This document shows, one piece after another, positions 42,834-50,431 of a DNA stretch of 64,000 bases (positions are counted from its first letter, which is position 1; each line of letters begins with the position of its first letter). Below the pieces are notes generated by a model. The model was given only the letters and a program-made list of their open reading frames with translations, ran no database searches and was not told where the DNA came from. The stretch comes from Pseudomonas pohangensis (GTDB taxonomy: Bacteria > Pseudomonadota > Gammaproteobacteria > Pseudomonadales > Pseudomonadaceae). The stretch spans positions 2,852,001 through 2,916,000 of the forward strand of contig NZ_LT629785.1 of NCBI RefSeq assembly GCF_900105995.1. Reading direction: 5' to 3'. The translations under genes were made by a program, and so were the position numbers.

Positions 42834-43339
42834 TCGATCGGCTCCCCACGCAACATCGCGATGTCGCGAAATAACATCGCTATGGTCTGCAGCAACATCA
42901 GCGCGATGCCGATGACCATGATGATCTTGATCGGTGCCATCCGCGGCGACCAGGAGGAGTAGCTGGTCTCGTCGTACTCCAAGGCGTATTGGGTCGAGGA
43001 AATGCCGCCATACAACAGCAGGACCAGATAGAAGATCAGGAAGCCAACGGTGAGCAGATCAACGATGGTGCGTGTGCGCGGTTTCCAGTGGCTGTAGAGC
43101 AGGTCCATGCGCACATGGTCGTCCAGTTGCATGGAGTAAGCGCCACCGAGCAGGAAGTAGGCGACCATCAGGAACTGGGCCATTTCCAGGGTCCAGCTGG
43201 AAGGATCGAACAGCGCCTTGCTGAAGGAGGAATACAGCAGTACCGCCAGAATGACGAAAATCAGGTACATGCTGCAGCGACCGATGAACCGGTTCATCCG
43301 CTCGACCTGACGCACGTACAGCCGCATCGCTTTCAGCAT
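42830..43339 (-). CDS. dctQ: TRAP transporter small permease subunit
   Basis: The small membrane subunit of the TRAP transporter. The 169-residue product has four hydrophobic segments (about 22-42, 54-72, 93-115, 136-156) and the DctQ hallmark WTLEMAQFLMVAYFLLGGAY followed by DDHVRMDLL. It is the first gene of the minus-strand transporter unit and divergent from the glutamine-synthetase-like gene, 151 bases away. Confidence 0.92.
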   Translation of the reverse strand: MLKAMRLYVRQVERMNRFIGRCSMYLIFVILAVLLYSSFSKALFDPSSWTLEMAQFLMVAYFLLGGAYSMQLDDHVRMDLLYSHWKPRTRTIVDLLTVGFLIFYLVLLLYGGISSTQYALEYDETSYSSWSPRMAPIKIIMVIGIALMLLQTIAMLFRDIAMLRGEPIE

Positions 43340-43386
43340 AACCAGGACTTCCAGACAAAAGCCTGAAAGTGAGACTAGACGAAATT

Positions 43387-43398
43387 TTGCAAATGCAA
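43387..43398. promoter_or_regulatory. Operator-like palindrome between dctQ and the ligase gene
   Basis: TTGCAAATGCAA, a dyad of TTGCA and TGCAA around two bases, lies in the 151-base divergent region that must hold the promoters of both halves of the cassette. It may bind a regulator. No regulator gene is in the cassette and no strong sigma70 or sigma54 promoter was readable here. Confidence 0.3.
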
Positions 43399-43490
43399 GC
43401 CCGAACCGCTAACGCCTGTCCGAGATTTGTCGGCTAGTATCAAACGACCGTCATTTCGCCGCCCTGCAAACGCTAACCGGAGGTACTTCC

Positions 43491-44858
43491 ATGACCGCTT
43501 CCCTGACCCTTGAGCAACTGCGCGAACTGGCCAGCGCCGGCAGGGTAGATACCGTGCTGGCGTGCATGGTGGACATGCAGGGGCGGCTGATCGGCAAGCG
43601 TTTTCAGGTCGAATTCTTTCTCGACAGCGGTTACGAGGAAACCCATGGCTGCAACTACCTGCTGGCCAACGATATCGACATGGAGCCGGTGCCCGGTTAC
43701 GCCGCCGCCAGCTGGGAGCAGGGCTACGGCGACTTCGTGTTCAAGCCCGACCTGAGCACCCTGTGCCTGCTGCCCTGGCTGGAAGGCACCGCGCTGGTGC
43801 TCTGCGACGTGCAGGACCACCATCATCAGGACCTGGCCCACAGCCCGCGCGGCATACTCAAGCGGCAGCTCGCCCGGCTCGCCGAGCGCGGTTATCAGGG
43901 CATGTTCGCCTCGGAGCTGGAGTTCTATCTGTTCGACCAGAGCTACGACAGCATCCATGAAAACCACTACCTGAATCCGCGCACCATCAACCACCACATC
44001 GAGGACTACGGCATCCTGCAGAGCAGCCGTGAAGAACCGGTGATGCGCGCCATTCGCAAACACCTGCAGGCCGCCGGCATCCCGGTGGAAAACTCCAAGG
44101 GCGAATGGGGCCCCGGCCAGCAGGAAATCAATGTGCGCTATGCCGAGGCGCTGGCCATGGCCGACCGCCATGTGCTGATCAAGCATGCCTGCAAGGAAAT
44201 CGCCCTGCTGCAGGGCAAAGCCATCACCTTCATGGCCAAATGGCGCTATGACCTGGCCGGCTCCAGCAGCCATGTGCACAACTCGCTGTGGAGTCTGGAC
44301 GGCAAACAGGCGCTGTTCCACGACCCGCAGGCGCCCTACGGCATGTCCGCGCTGATGCGCCAGTGGGTCGCCGGCCAGCTCAGGTATGCCGGCGACATCG
44401 CCTATTTCCTGGCGCCTTACATCAACTCCTACAAGCGCTTCCAGGCCGGCACCTTTGCACCGACGCGGGCGATCTGGAGTCGCGATAACCGCACCGCCGG
44501 CTTCCGCCTGTGTGGCGAAAACAGCAAGGCGATCCGCATCGAGTGCCGCATCGGCGGTGCCGACCTCAACCCCTACCTGGCCTTCGCGGCACTGATTGCT
44601 GCCGGTCTGGCCGGCATCGACGAGCAGCTGGAATTGCCCGAGCCTTTTGCCGGTGATGCCTACGGCAACGACAAGCTGCCGGAGGTGGCCAAGACCCTGC
44701 GTGATGCGGCTGCCGCACTGGATCGTTCGCAAATGCTGCGTGCCGCGCTGGGTGATCCGGTGGTCGAGCACTACCTGCACACCGCGCGCTGGGAGCAACA
44801 GGAATACGACCGGCGAATCACCGACTGGGAATTGCAGCGCGGTTTTGAACGTTATTGA
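43491..44858 (+). CDS. Glutamine-synthetase-like gamma-glutamyl-amine/amino-alcohol ligase
   Basis: A 455-residue type I glutamine synthetase paralogue. It keeps the ATP/metal motifs (ASELEFYLF, GEWGPGQQEIN, GSSSHVHNSLW, RIECRIGGADLNPY), so ATP-dependent gamma-glutamyl phosphate chemistry should work. At the ammonium-site loop where true synthetases have the YEAP glutamate, this protein has TFAP, with Phe322. The stretch NSYKRFQAGTFAPT is typical of PuuA/IpuC-like enzymes that ligate glutamate to amines or amino alcohols. GGAGG 7 bases upstream sets the start. The gene is followed by an aldehyde and an alcohol dehydrogenase and is divergent from a TRAP transporter, suggesting a catabolic ligase. 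The acceptor is unknown. Confidence 0.82.
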   Translation: MTASLTLEQLRELASAGRVDTVLACMVDMQGRLIGKRFQVEFFLDSGYEETHGCNYLLANDIDMEPVPGYAAASWEQGYGDFVFKPDLSTLCLLPWLEGTALVLCDVQDHHHQDLAHSPRGILKRQLARLAERGYQGMFASELEFYLFDQSYDSIHENHYLNPRTINHHIEDYGILQSSREEPVMRAIRKHLQAAGIPVENSKGEWGPGQQEINVRYAEALAMADRHVLIKHACKEIALLQGKAITFMAKWRYDLAGSSSHVHNSLWSLDGKQALFHDPQAPYGMSALMRQWVAGQLRYAGDIAYFLAPYINSYKRFQAGTFAPTRAIWSRDNRTAGFRLCGENSKAIRIECRIGGADLNPYLAFAALIAAGLAGIDEQLELPEPFAGDAYGNDKLPEVAKTLRDAAAALDRSQMLRAALGDPVVEHYLHTARWEQQEYDRRITDWELQRGFERY

Positions 44859-44883
44859 CACAGCCCTTTTTCGAGGAGACCCG

Positions 44884-46272
44884 ATGAACAGTATTCAACT
44901 GATTTCACCGGTTGACGGCAGCCTGTATGCCGAACGCCCGCTGACCAGCAGCCAGGCACTCGACCAGGCCCTGCGCGCTGCCCGTGATGCCCAGCGCGAC
45001 TGGCGCCAGCTGCCGGTCGAGGCCCGCGCCCTGTATTGCCTGAAAGCGGTAGAGGCGATGCTGGCCATGCAGGAACAGATAGTGCCGGAGCTGGCCTGGC
45101 AGATGGGCCGCCCGGTGCGCTACGGCGCCGGCGAGTTGCGCGGCTTTGCCGAACGCGCCAATCACATGATCAGCATCGCCAGCGAGGCACTGGCTGATGT
45201 CGTGCCGCCGCCCATCGACGGCTTCAAGCGCTACATCCGCCGCGAGCCGCTGGGAACCGTGCTGGTGGTGGCGCCATGGAACTATCCCTACCTGACCGCG
45301 GTGAATGCCATCATCCCGGCGCTGATGGCCGGCAACGCCGTGCTGCTCAAACATGCCAGCCAGACCTTGCTGGTCGGTGAGCGTTTTGCCCAGGCCTTCC
45401 GCACCGCCGGCTTGCCGGACGGGCTGTTCCAAAACCTGGTACTGGATCACGGCCAGACCGCTGCACTGATCGCCTCGGGGCATGTGCAACAGGTCAACTT
45501 CACCGGCTCGGTGCACGGTGGCCAGTTGATGGAAAGTGCCGCCGCCGGTCACTTCATCGGCATGGGCCTGGAACTCGGTGGCAAGGACCCGGCCTATGTG
45601 CGGGCCGATGCCAATCTGCAGCACGCAGTGGAAAATCTGGTGGACGGCAGCTTCTTCAACTCCGGGCAAAGCTGCTGCGGCATCGAGCGCATCTATGTCG
45701 ACCAGGCGATCTACCCGGCCTTCGTCGAGGCCTTTGTCGAACTGACCCGCCAGTATGTGCTGGGCAATCCGCTGCAGGAAGCCACCACCCTCGGGCCACT
45801 GGTGCGCACCTCGGCGGCGACCTTCGTCCGCCAGCAGATCGCCGCGGCCTGTGCCGGCGGCGCCCGCGCACTGATCGATCCGGCCAGCTTCACCGCCAAC
45901 GCAGTGGACAGCCCCTATCTGGCACCGCAGGTACTGGTCAACGTCGACCATGGCATGGCGGTGATGCGCGAAGAAAGCTTCGGCCCGGTGGTCGGCATCA
46001 TGCCGGTGAGCGGCGACGAACAGGCAGTCGGCCTGATGAACGACAGCCCCTTCGGCCTCACTGCCTCGTTGTGGAGTCAGGACCTCGCACGCTGTGAAGA
46101 CCTCAGCCAGCAGATCGAGGCCGGCACCCTGTTCATGAACCGCTGCGACTATCTGGATCCGGCACTGGCCTGGACCGGCGTCAAGCACAGCGGCCGCGGA
46201 GTCAGCCTGTCACGCATCGGCTACGAACACCTGACCCGCGCCAAATCCTTCCACCTGCGCCACAGCCTCTGA
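44884..46272 (+). CDS. NAD(P)-dependent aldehyde dehydrogenase
   Basis: An ALDH-superfamily enzyme of 462 residues. The start at 44884 has GAGGAG 5 bases upstream. Core motifs are present: APWNYPYLTAVNAIIPAL with the oxyanion Asn (about 137-154), FTGSV, the general-base ELGGKDPAYV and catalytic Cys264 in NSGQSCCG. Its short N-terminus and length are like YneI/succinate-semialdehyde-type ALDHs. In this cassette it would oxidise the aldehyde made by the downstream alcohol dehydrogenase, possibly a gamma-glutamyl-aminoaldehyde. It lies 25 bases after the ligase gene. Confidence 0.88.
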   Translation: MNSIQLISPVDGSLYAERPLTSSQALDQALRAARDAQRDWRQLPVEARALYCLKAVEAMLAMQEQIVPELAWQMGRPVRYGAGELRGFAERANHMISIASEALADVVPPPIDGFKRYIRREPLGTVLVVAPWNYPYLTAVNAIIPALMAGNAVLLKHASQTLLVGERFAQAFRTAGLPDGLFQNLVLDHGQTAALIASGHVQQVNFTGSVHGGQLMESAAAGHFIGMGLELGGKDPAYVRADANLQHAVENLVDGSFFNSGQSCCGIERIYVDQAIYPAFVEAFVELTRQYVLGNPLQEATTLGPLVRTSAATFVRQQIAAACAGGARALIDPASFTANAVDSPYLAPQVLVNVDHGMAVMREESFGPVVGIMPVSGDEQAVGLMNDSPFGLTASLWSQDLARCEDLSQQIEAGTLFMNRCDYLDPALAWTGVKHSGRGVSLSRIGYEHLTRAKSFHLRHSL

Positions 46273-46288
46273 TCCCCGGAGCCACGCC

Positions 46289-47449
46289 ATGAGCAAGACT
46301 GCCAACTGGAACTACCCTACCGCCATCCGCTTCGGTGTCGGCCGCATCAGCGAACTCCCCGAGCAGTGCAAGAACCTGAACATGCTGCGTCCGCTGCTGG
46401 TCACCGACCGCGGCCTGGCCAACGCGCCGATCACCCTGGCTGCACTGGAAGCCCTCCAGCAGGCCGGGCTGGCCGCCGCGCTGTTCAGCGACCTCAAACC
46501 CAACCCGGTCGAAGCCAACCTGCAGGCCGGTCTGGACGCCTACCACGCCGGCAAGCACGACGGGGTAGTCGCCTTTGGCGGCGGCAGCGGCCTGGACATG
46601 GGCAAGCTGATCGCCTTCATGAGCGGCCAGCAACGCCCGGTGTGGGATTTCGAGGATGTCGGCGACTGGTGGACGCGCGCCGACCCCAAGGGCATCGCCC
46701 CGGTGATCGCCGTACCCACTACTGCCGGCACCGGTTCGGAAGTCGGCCGCGCCGGCATCCTCACCGACGAGCGCACGCATACCAAGCGCATCATCTTTCA
46801 CCCGCAGATGTTGCCGAAGGTGGTCATCAGCGACCCGCAACTGACCGTCGGCATGCCGGCCTGGGTCACTGCCGGCACCGGCATGGACGCCTTTTCCCAC
46901 TGCCTGGAGGCCTATTGCGCACCGGGCTTCCATCCGATGGCCGACGGTATCGCCGTGGAGGGTATGCGGCTGGTCGCCGGCGCACTGGTGCGCGCGGTGC
47001 GCCAGCCGGATGACCTCGATGCCCGTGCCGACATGCTCGTCGCCGCCAGCATGGGCGCCACCGCGTTCCAGAAAGGCCTCGGTGGCATGCATGCGCTGGC
47101 GCACCCGATCGGCGCGCTGTACGACACCCATCACGGCATGACCAACGCCACCCTGATGCCTTATGTGCTGAAGTTCAACCGCGGCGTGATCGAAGAGCGC
47201 ATCACCCGCCTGGCCGCTTACCTGCAGCTGGCCAATCCGGGCTTCGACAGCTTTCTCGAACTGGTCATGCAGTTGCGCAGCGACACCGGCGTGCCGCACA
47301 GCCTGGCCGAACTGAACGTGGACGACCGCCAGACCGCACTGATCGCCGAAATGGCCATCGTCGACCCGTCTGCCGGAGGCAACCCGCGCCCGCTCAATGC
47401 CACCGATACCGCGCAGCTGTTTACCGATGCCCTGCACGGGAGACTCTGA
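46289..47449 (+). CDS. Iron-containing alcohol dehydrogenase
   Basis: A group III alcohol dehydrogenase of 386 residues. The cofactor-binding motif GGGSGLDMGK (about 96-105) and PTTAGTGSE (about 146-154) are intact. The predicted iron ligands are Asp200, His204, His268 and His282, in GMDAFSHCLEAYC and GGMHALAHPIGALYDTHHG, with the spacing of E. coli FucO. It lies 16 bases after the aldehyde dehydrogenase and is the last gene of the unit. It is inferred to oxidise the hydroxyl of the imported or gamma-glutamylated substrate. Confidence 0.88.
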   Translation: MSKTANWNYPTAIRFGVGRISELPEQCKNLNMLRPLLVTDRGLANAPITLAALEALQQAGLAAALFSDLKPNPVEANLQAGLDAYHAGKHDGVVAFGGGSGLDMGKLIAFMSGQQRPVWDFEDVGDWWTRADPKGIAPVIAVPTTAGTGSEVGRAGILTDERTHTKRIIFHPQMLPKVVISDPQLTVGMPAWVTAGTGMDAFSHCLEAYCAPGFHPMADGIAVEGMRLVAGALVRAVRQPDDLDARADMLVAASMGATAFQKGLGGMHALAHPIGALYDTHHGMTNATLMPYVLKFNRGVIEERITRLAAYLQLANPGFDSFLELVMQLRSDTGVPHSLAELNVDDRQTALIAEMAIVDPSAGGNPRPLNATDTAQLFTDALHGRL

Positions 47450-47502
47450 GCAGCGTTAAGCGTATTAGCACACCTGGCGCCGGGCCAGGCAAACAGCACT
47501 CG

Positions 47503-47590
47503 GTAGGAGCGGGCTTGCCCGCGAAGGCTTCACCCGAATACCGAAGTCGTAGAACAGAACCAGAGGCATCGCGGGCAAGCCCGCTCCTAC
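47503..47590. repeat. REP doublet (REPIN) of Pseudomonas type
   Basis: GTAGGAGCGGGCTTGCCCGCGA (47503-47524, 22 bases) recurs as an exact reverse complement at 47569-47590, with 44 bases between. Each arm contains its own GCGGGC-type hairpin. This is the classical Pseudomonas REP core arranged as an inverted pair. It lies between the alcohol dehydrogenase and the convergent DUF3703 gene. Confidence 0.93.
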
Positions 47591-47646
47591 AGATAAAACC
47601 TGCGGGGAACTTCTGGTTAATGTCTGGCGCTTTCAGGTGCCGGACG

Positions 47647-47982
47647 CTACTCCAGCAGGCGCCGCATTTCCTCGCTGAGCGGCATCGGCTGAAAGGCACT
47701 GACCCGCGCCCGGCCGTTATTGCCTTGCGGCACCCAGATACGCGAAAACAGCAGCGCGGCGAGTATGCGTGGCAGTTGCCCGGCCACTTCGCGCCAGTCG
47801 TGCAGCTGCCAGCCCGCGCGCAGCATCAACCAGTGTGCGCGGGCATGCCGCAGCGGCATGCGCTGGCTGAGAATATGCGCCCGCTCCAGCCAGACCAGAG
47901 CCGTCTGCGGATCAGCCTGTTGCAGGGCTGCCTGACCCTCGGCAAACGCCTGTTGCAGCGCTCTGTGCAATGCTTCACCCAT
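47647..47982 (-). CDS. DUF3703 family protein
   Basis: A 111-residue cytoplasmic protein with ALVWLERAHILSQR, HARAHWLMLRAGW, DWREVAGQLPRI and the C-terminal FSRIWVPQGNNGRARVS, the conserved signature I associate with DUF3703. Members commonly sit beside MerR-controlled cation efflux genes; no biochemical function is known. The ATG at 47982 has GGAGG 8 bases upstream and overlaps the end of the efflux gene by 8 bases. That indicates a two-gene operon controlled by the divergent MerR regulator. Confidence 0.75.
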   Translation of the reverse strand: MGEALHRALQQAFAEGQAALQQADPQTALVWLERAHILSQRMPLRHARAHWLMLRAGWQLHDWREVAGQLPRILAALLFSRIWVPQGNNGRARVSAFQPMPLSEEMRRLLE

Positions 47983-48610
47983 GCTCCCGTCCTCCGCCTG
48001 CCTGTAGCTCGCCATGGGCCTGGCGCAACACCTGCAGCGCCGCAGAAATTGCCAGGCTGGCCATGACGCCGGCCACCAGCAGATCAGGCCAGGCCGTGCC
48101 GCTACCAAACACGCCCAGCGCCGCCAGCAGTACCGCGAGATTGCCCAACGCATCATTGCGCGTGCACAACCAGACACTGCGCATGTTGCTGTCGCCTTCG
48201 CGGTAGCCATACAACAAGGCCGCCACCCCCAGATTGGCCAGCAACGCCAGACTGCCGACCAGGCCCATGGTCGGCGCGTCCGGCAACACTCCTCTCCAGG
48301 CATTCCACAGCGCCACAGCCAGCACGCCGAGTCCGAACAACAACATGCTCAGCGCCTTGAACTGCGCTGCGCGGGCACGCACGGCCAGTCCCAGACCAAG
48401 CACCCACAGGCTGATCGCGTAGTTGGCCGAATCACCGAGAAAATCCAGTGCGTCGGCCAGCAACGACACCGAACCGGCGCGCATTCCGGAACCGATTTCC
48501 ACGGCGAACATCAGCAGATTGACCGCCAGCGCGATCCACAGAATGCGCCGGTAACCTTGTGTGCGCGGAGCGTTCTGTTCGACTTCGTGATTGCAGCAAT
48601 GGGCTGACAT
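47975..48610 (-). CDS. Cation diffusion facilitator family transporter (short form)
   Basis: A membrane cation/proton antiporter of 211 residues with about six hydrophobic segments. The metal-site motif on helix 2 reads DALDFLGDSANY, and the helix 5 motif reads RNDALGN, where many CDF proteins have His/Asp-x3-Asp. The protein lacks the ~90-residue cytoplasmic C-terminal domain of YiiP/ZitB-type transporters, as in the short MerR-linked CDF group. The N-terminus has a Cys/His cluster (MSAHCCNHE). GAGGAGG precedes the ATG at 48610. The metal is not predictable with confidence. Confidence 0.85.
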   Translation of the reverse strand: MSAHCCNHEVEQNAPRTQGYRRILWIALAVNLLMFAVEIGSGMRAGSVSLLADALDFLGDSANYAISLWVLGLGLAVRARAAQFKALSMLLFGLGVLAVALWNAWRGVLPDAPTMGLVGSLALLANLGVAALLYGYREGDSNMRSVWLCTRNDALGNLAVLLAALGVFGSGTAWPDLLVAGVMASLAISAALQVLRQAHGELQAGGGREHG

Positions 48611-48639
48611 TTGGCACCTCCTCTGTGAAGATGCAAACT

Positions 48640-48670
48640 AGGCTAAACCCTGTAGTCACTACGGAGTCAA
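48640..48670 (-). promoter_or_regulatory. MerR-type promoter/operator for the efflux operon
   Basis: On the minus strand TTGACT (48670-48665) and AGCCTA-side hexamer TAGCCT (48645-48640) are separated by 19 bases, the long spacer typical of MerR-activated promoters. Within the spacer region CCCTGTAGT (48648-48656) and ACTACGGAG (48658-48666) form an imperfect dyad around one base, matching in 7 of 9 positions. The -35 element overlaps the ribosome binding site of the merR-like gene, so binding could also repress the regulator. Confidence 0.8.
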
Positions 48671-48671
48671 C

Positions 48672-49082
48672 ATGCCCAAACCCATGACCATCGGCGTGCT
48701 CGCCCGCGACAGCGGCGTCAATCTGGAAACCATCCGTTTCTACGAGCGCAGCGGCCTGTTGCCAACACCCCAACGCAGCGCTGCCGGCTATCGACACTAT
48801 CAGGCCGGGGATTTACGTCGCCTGCGCTTTATTCGCCGTGGCCGTGAACTGGGCTTCAGTCTCGATGAAATCCGCAGCCTGCTGGAACTCGCCGAGCAGC
48901 CGCAAAGCCCCTGCGCCAGTGCCGACGAGCTGGTTCAGGAGCACCTGAGCGGCATCGCCGCGCGCATCCGCGACCTGCAGAACATGCAGGCCGAACTGCA
49001 GAAAATTGCCGGCTGCCAGAGCGGGTATGCCGAACATTGCCGGCTGCTCGAAGCGCTGGACAGTCGCGACTGCTGCGACTGA
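48672..49082 (+). CDS. MerR family metal-responsive regulator
   Basis: A 136-residue dimeric regulator. An N-terminal winged helix (MTIGVLARDSGVNLETIRFYERSGLL, about residues 5-30) with the typical GYRHY and RRLRFIRRGRELGFSLDEI is followed by a dimerisation helix. Metal-sensing cysteines are candidates in SPCASADE, GCQSGYAEHC and the C-terminal DCCD. This arrangement resembles ZntR/CadR/MerR-type sensors; the metal is not assigned. It is divergent from the CDF gene with a 61-base shared regulatory region. Confidence 0.9.
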   Translation: MPKPMTIGVLARDSGVNLETIRFYERSGLLPTPQRSAAGYRHYQAGDLRRLRFIRRGRELGFSLDEIRSLLELAEQPQSPCASADELVQEHLSGIAARIRDLQNMQAELQKIAGCQSGYAEHCRLLEALDSRDCCD

Positions 49083-49189
49083 GTCCGGGGGGCTGGCTGG
49101 CGAATACTGCGTTCGCCAATCGCAACAGTGCCGGGCATCCACCATGCTAGGCTGGCGCACCGCCCAATCGCCTGATCCTGTCCGTCGCC

Positions 49190-50413
49190 ATGACCGAACT
49201 TTCCCTGCGCCGCCACCGGCCATTTATCGCCTTCTGGCTGGCCCGCGTGTTTACCGCCAGTGGCTTCCAGATGCTCACCGTGGCGATCGGCTGGCACCTC
49301 TACCAGCTGACCGGCAGCGTGCTCGATCTGGGTCTGGTCGGTCTCTTCGAATTCCTGCCGCGCCTGCTGTTCATGCTGCATGCCGGGCATGTTGCCGACC
49401 GCTTCGAACGGCGCCGGATTGCCGCTGCCTGCCAGGGCTTGCAGGCGCTGGTGGCGCTGGCCCTGCTGCTGGGCAGCAGCACGGACAGCATCAGCCGCGA
49501 ACTGATCTTCGTGCTGGCCTTTCTGCTCGGACTGGCGCGCACCTTCGAGATGCCGGCGACCCAGGCGTTGCTGCCCAACGTGGTGCCACTGGCACTGTTT
49601 CCGCGCGCCGTGGCGGCCTCGGCCGCGGCCATGCAGGCGGCGACCATCATCGCGCCGGCTCTCGGCGGCCTGCTGTATGCCTTCGGTGCGCAGTGGGTGT
49701 ATGGCCCCGGCGTGCTGCTGTATGTGCTGGCCAGCAGCCTGATGCTTGGCTTGCACGCCGAAGGTCAGGTGTTGCGCAAGGAGCCGGCCAACCTGGAAAC
49801 ACTGCTGGCCGGCATCCGCTTTATTCGCAGCAAACCCGATGTGCTCGGTTCCATCTCGCTGGATCTGTTCGCCGTGCTGCTCGGCGGCGCCACCGCGCTG
49901 CTGCCGGTATTCGCCAAGGACATCCTGCTCACCGGCCCCTGGGGTCTGGGTCTGCTGCGCTCGGCGCCGGCAGTCGGTGCCTTGCTGATGTCGCTGTGGC
50001 TGGCACGCTTTCCGATCGAGCGGCGCACCGGGCCGATCATGTTCACCTCGGTGGCGGTGTTCGGCGTGGCCACCATCGGTTTCGGCCTGTCCACTTCGTT
50101 CTGGTTGAGCATGGCAATTCTGGTGCTGCTGGGTGCGGCGGACATGATCAGCATGGTGATTCGTGGCGCCCTGGTGCAGCTGGATACCCCGGATGCCATG
50201 CGCGGCCGGGTCAGTGCAGTCAACGGGCTGTTTATCGGCGCGTCGAACCAGCTCGGCGAATTCGAATCGGGACTCACCGCGCACTGGTTCGGCACGGTGC
50301 CCTCGGTGCTGATCGGCGGCATCGGTACGCTGCTGATTACCGGCGGCTGGATCCGGCTGTTCCCGACCCTGGCCCGCCGCGACCGGCTGCACCAGCCGAC
50401 ACAACAGCAATAG
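49190..50413 (+). CDS. MFS exporter, EntS-like
   Basis: A 407-residue major facilitator with about 12 hydrophobic helices. The loop between helices 2 and 3 reads GHVADRFERRRI, the MFS signature, and the family resemblance is to EntS-type small-molecule or siderophore exporters. No siderophore genes are nearby. Its start at 49190 is 107 bases after the MerR-like gene, so co-transcription is possible but unsupported. Confidence 0.85.
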   Translation: MTELSLRRHRPFIAFWLARVFTASGFQMLTVAIGWHLYQLTGSVLDLGLVGLFEFLPRLLFMLHAGHVADRFERRRIAAACQGLQALVALALLLGSSTDSISRELIFVLAFLLGLARTFEMPATQALLPNVVPLALFPRAVAASAAAMQAATIIAPALGGLLYAFGAQWVYGPGVLLYVLASSLMLGLHAEGQVLRKEPANLETLLAGIRFIRSKPDVLGSISLDLFAVLLGGATALLPVFAKDILLTGPWGLGLLRSAPAVGALLMSLWLARFPIERRTGPIMFTSVAVFGVATIGFGLSTSFWLSMAILVLLGAADMISMVIRGALVQLDTPDAMRGRVSAVNGLFIGASNQLGEFESGLTAHWFGTVPSVLIGGIGTLLITGGWIRLFPTLARRDRLHQPTQQQ

Positions 50414-50431
50414 ACCACCTGCCCGCTAATC

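Noticed and set aside
41211..42962. A 583-codon plus-strand open frame opposite dctM and dctP
   Set aside because: Low-complexity His/Gln/Glu-rich translation, antisense to clear transporter genes, with no ribosome binding site or family resemblance.
47503..47590. Possible CRISPR-like repeat
   Set aside because: Only two copies, in inverted orientation and each internally palindromic; this is a REPIN and there are no cas genes.
48935..50410. A 491-codon minus-strand open frame opposite the MFS gene
   Set aside because: Composition typical of an antisense shadow; the MFS protein on the plus strand has intact helices and signature loop.
49190..50413. MFS gene as a member of the metal-efflux operon
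   Set aside because: It is 107 bases downstream of the MerR-like gene, resembles small-molecule exporters, and has no supporting regulatory link.
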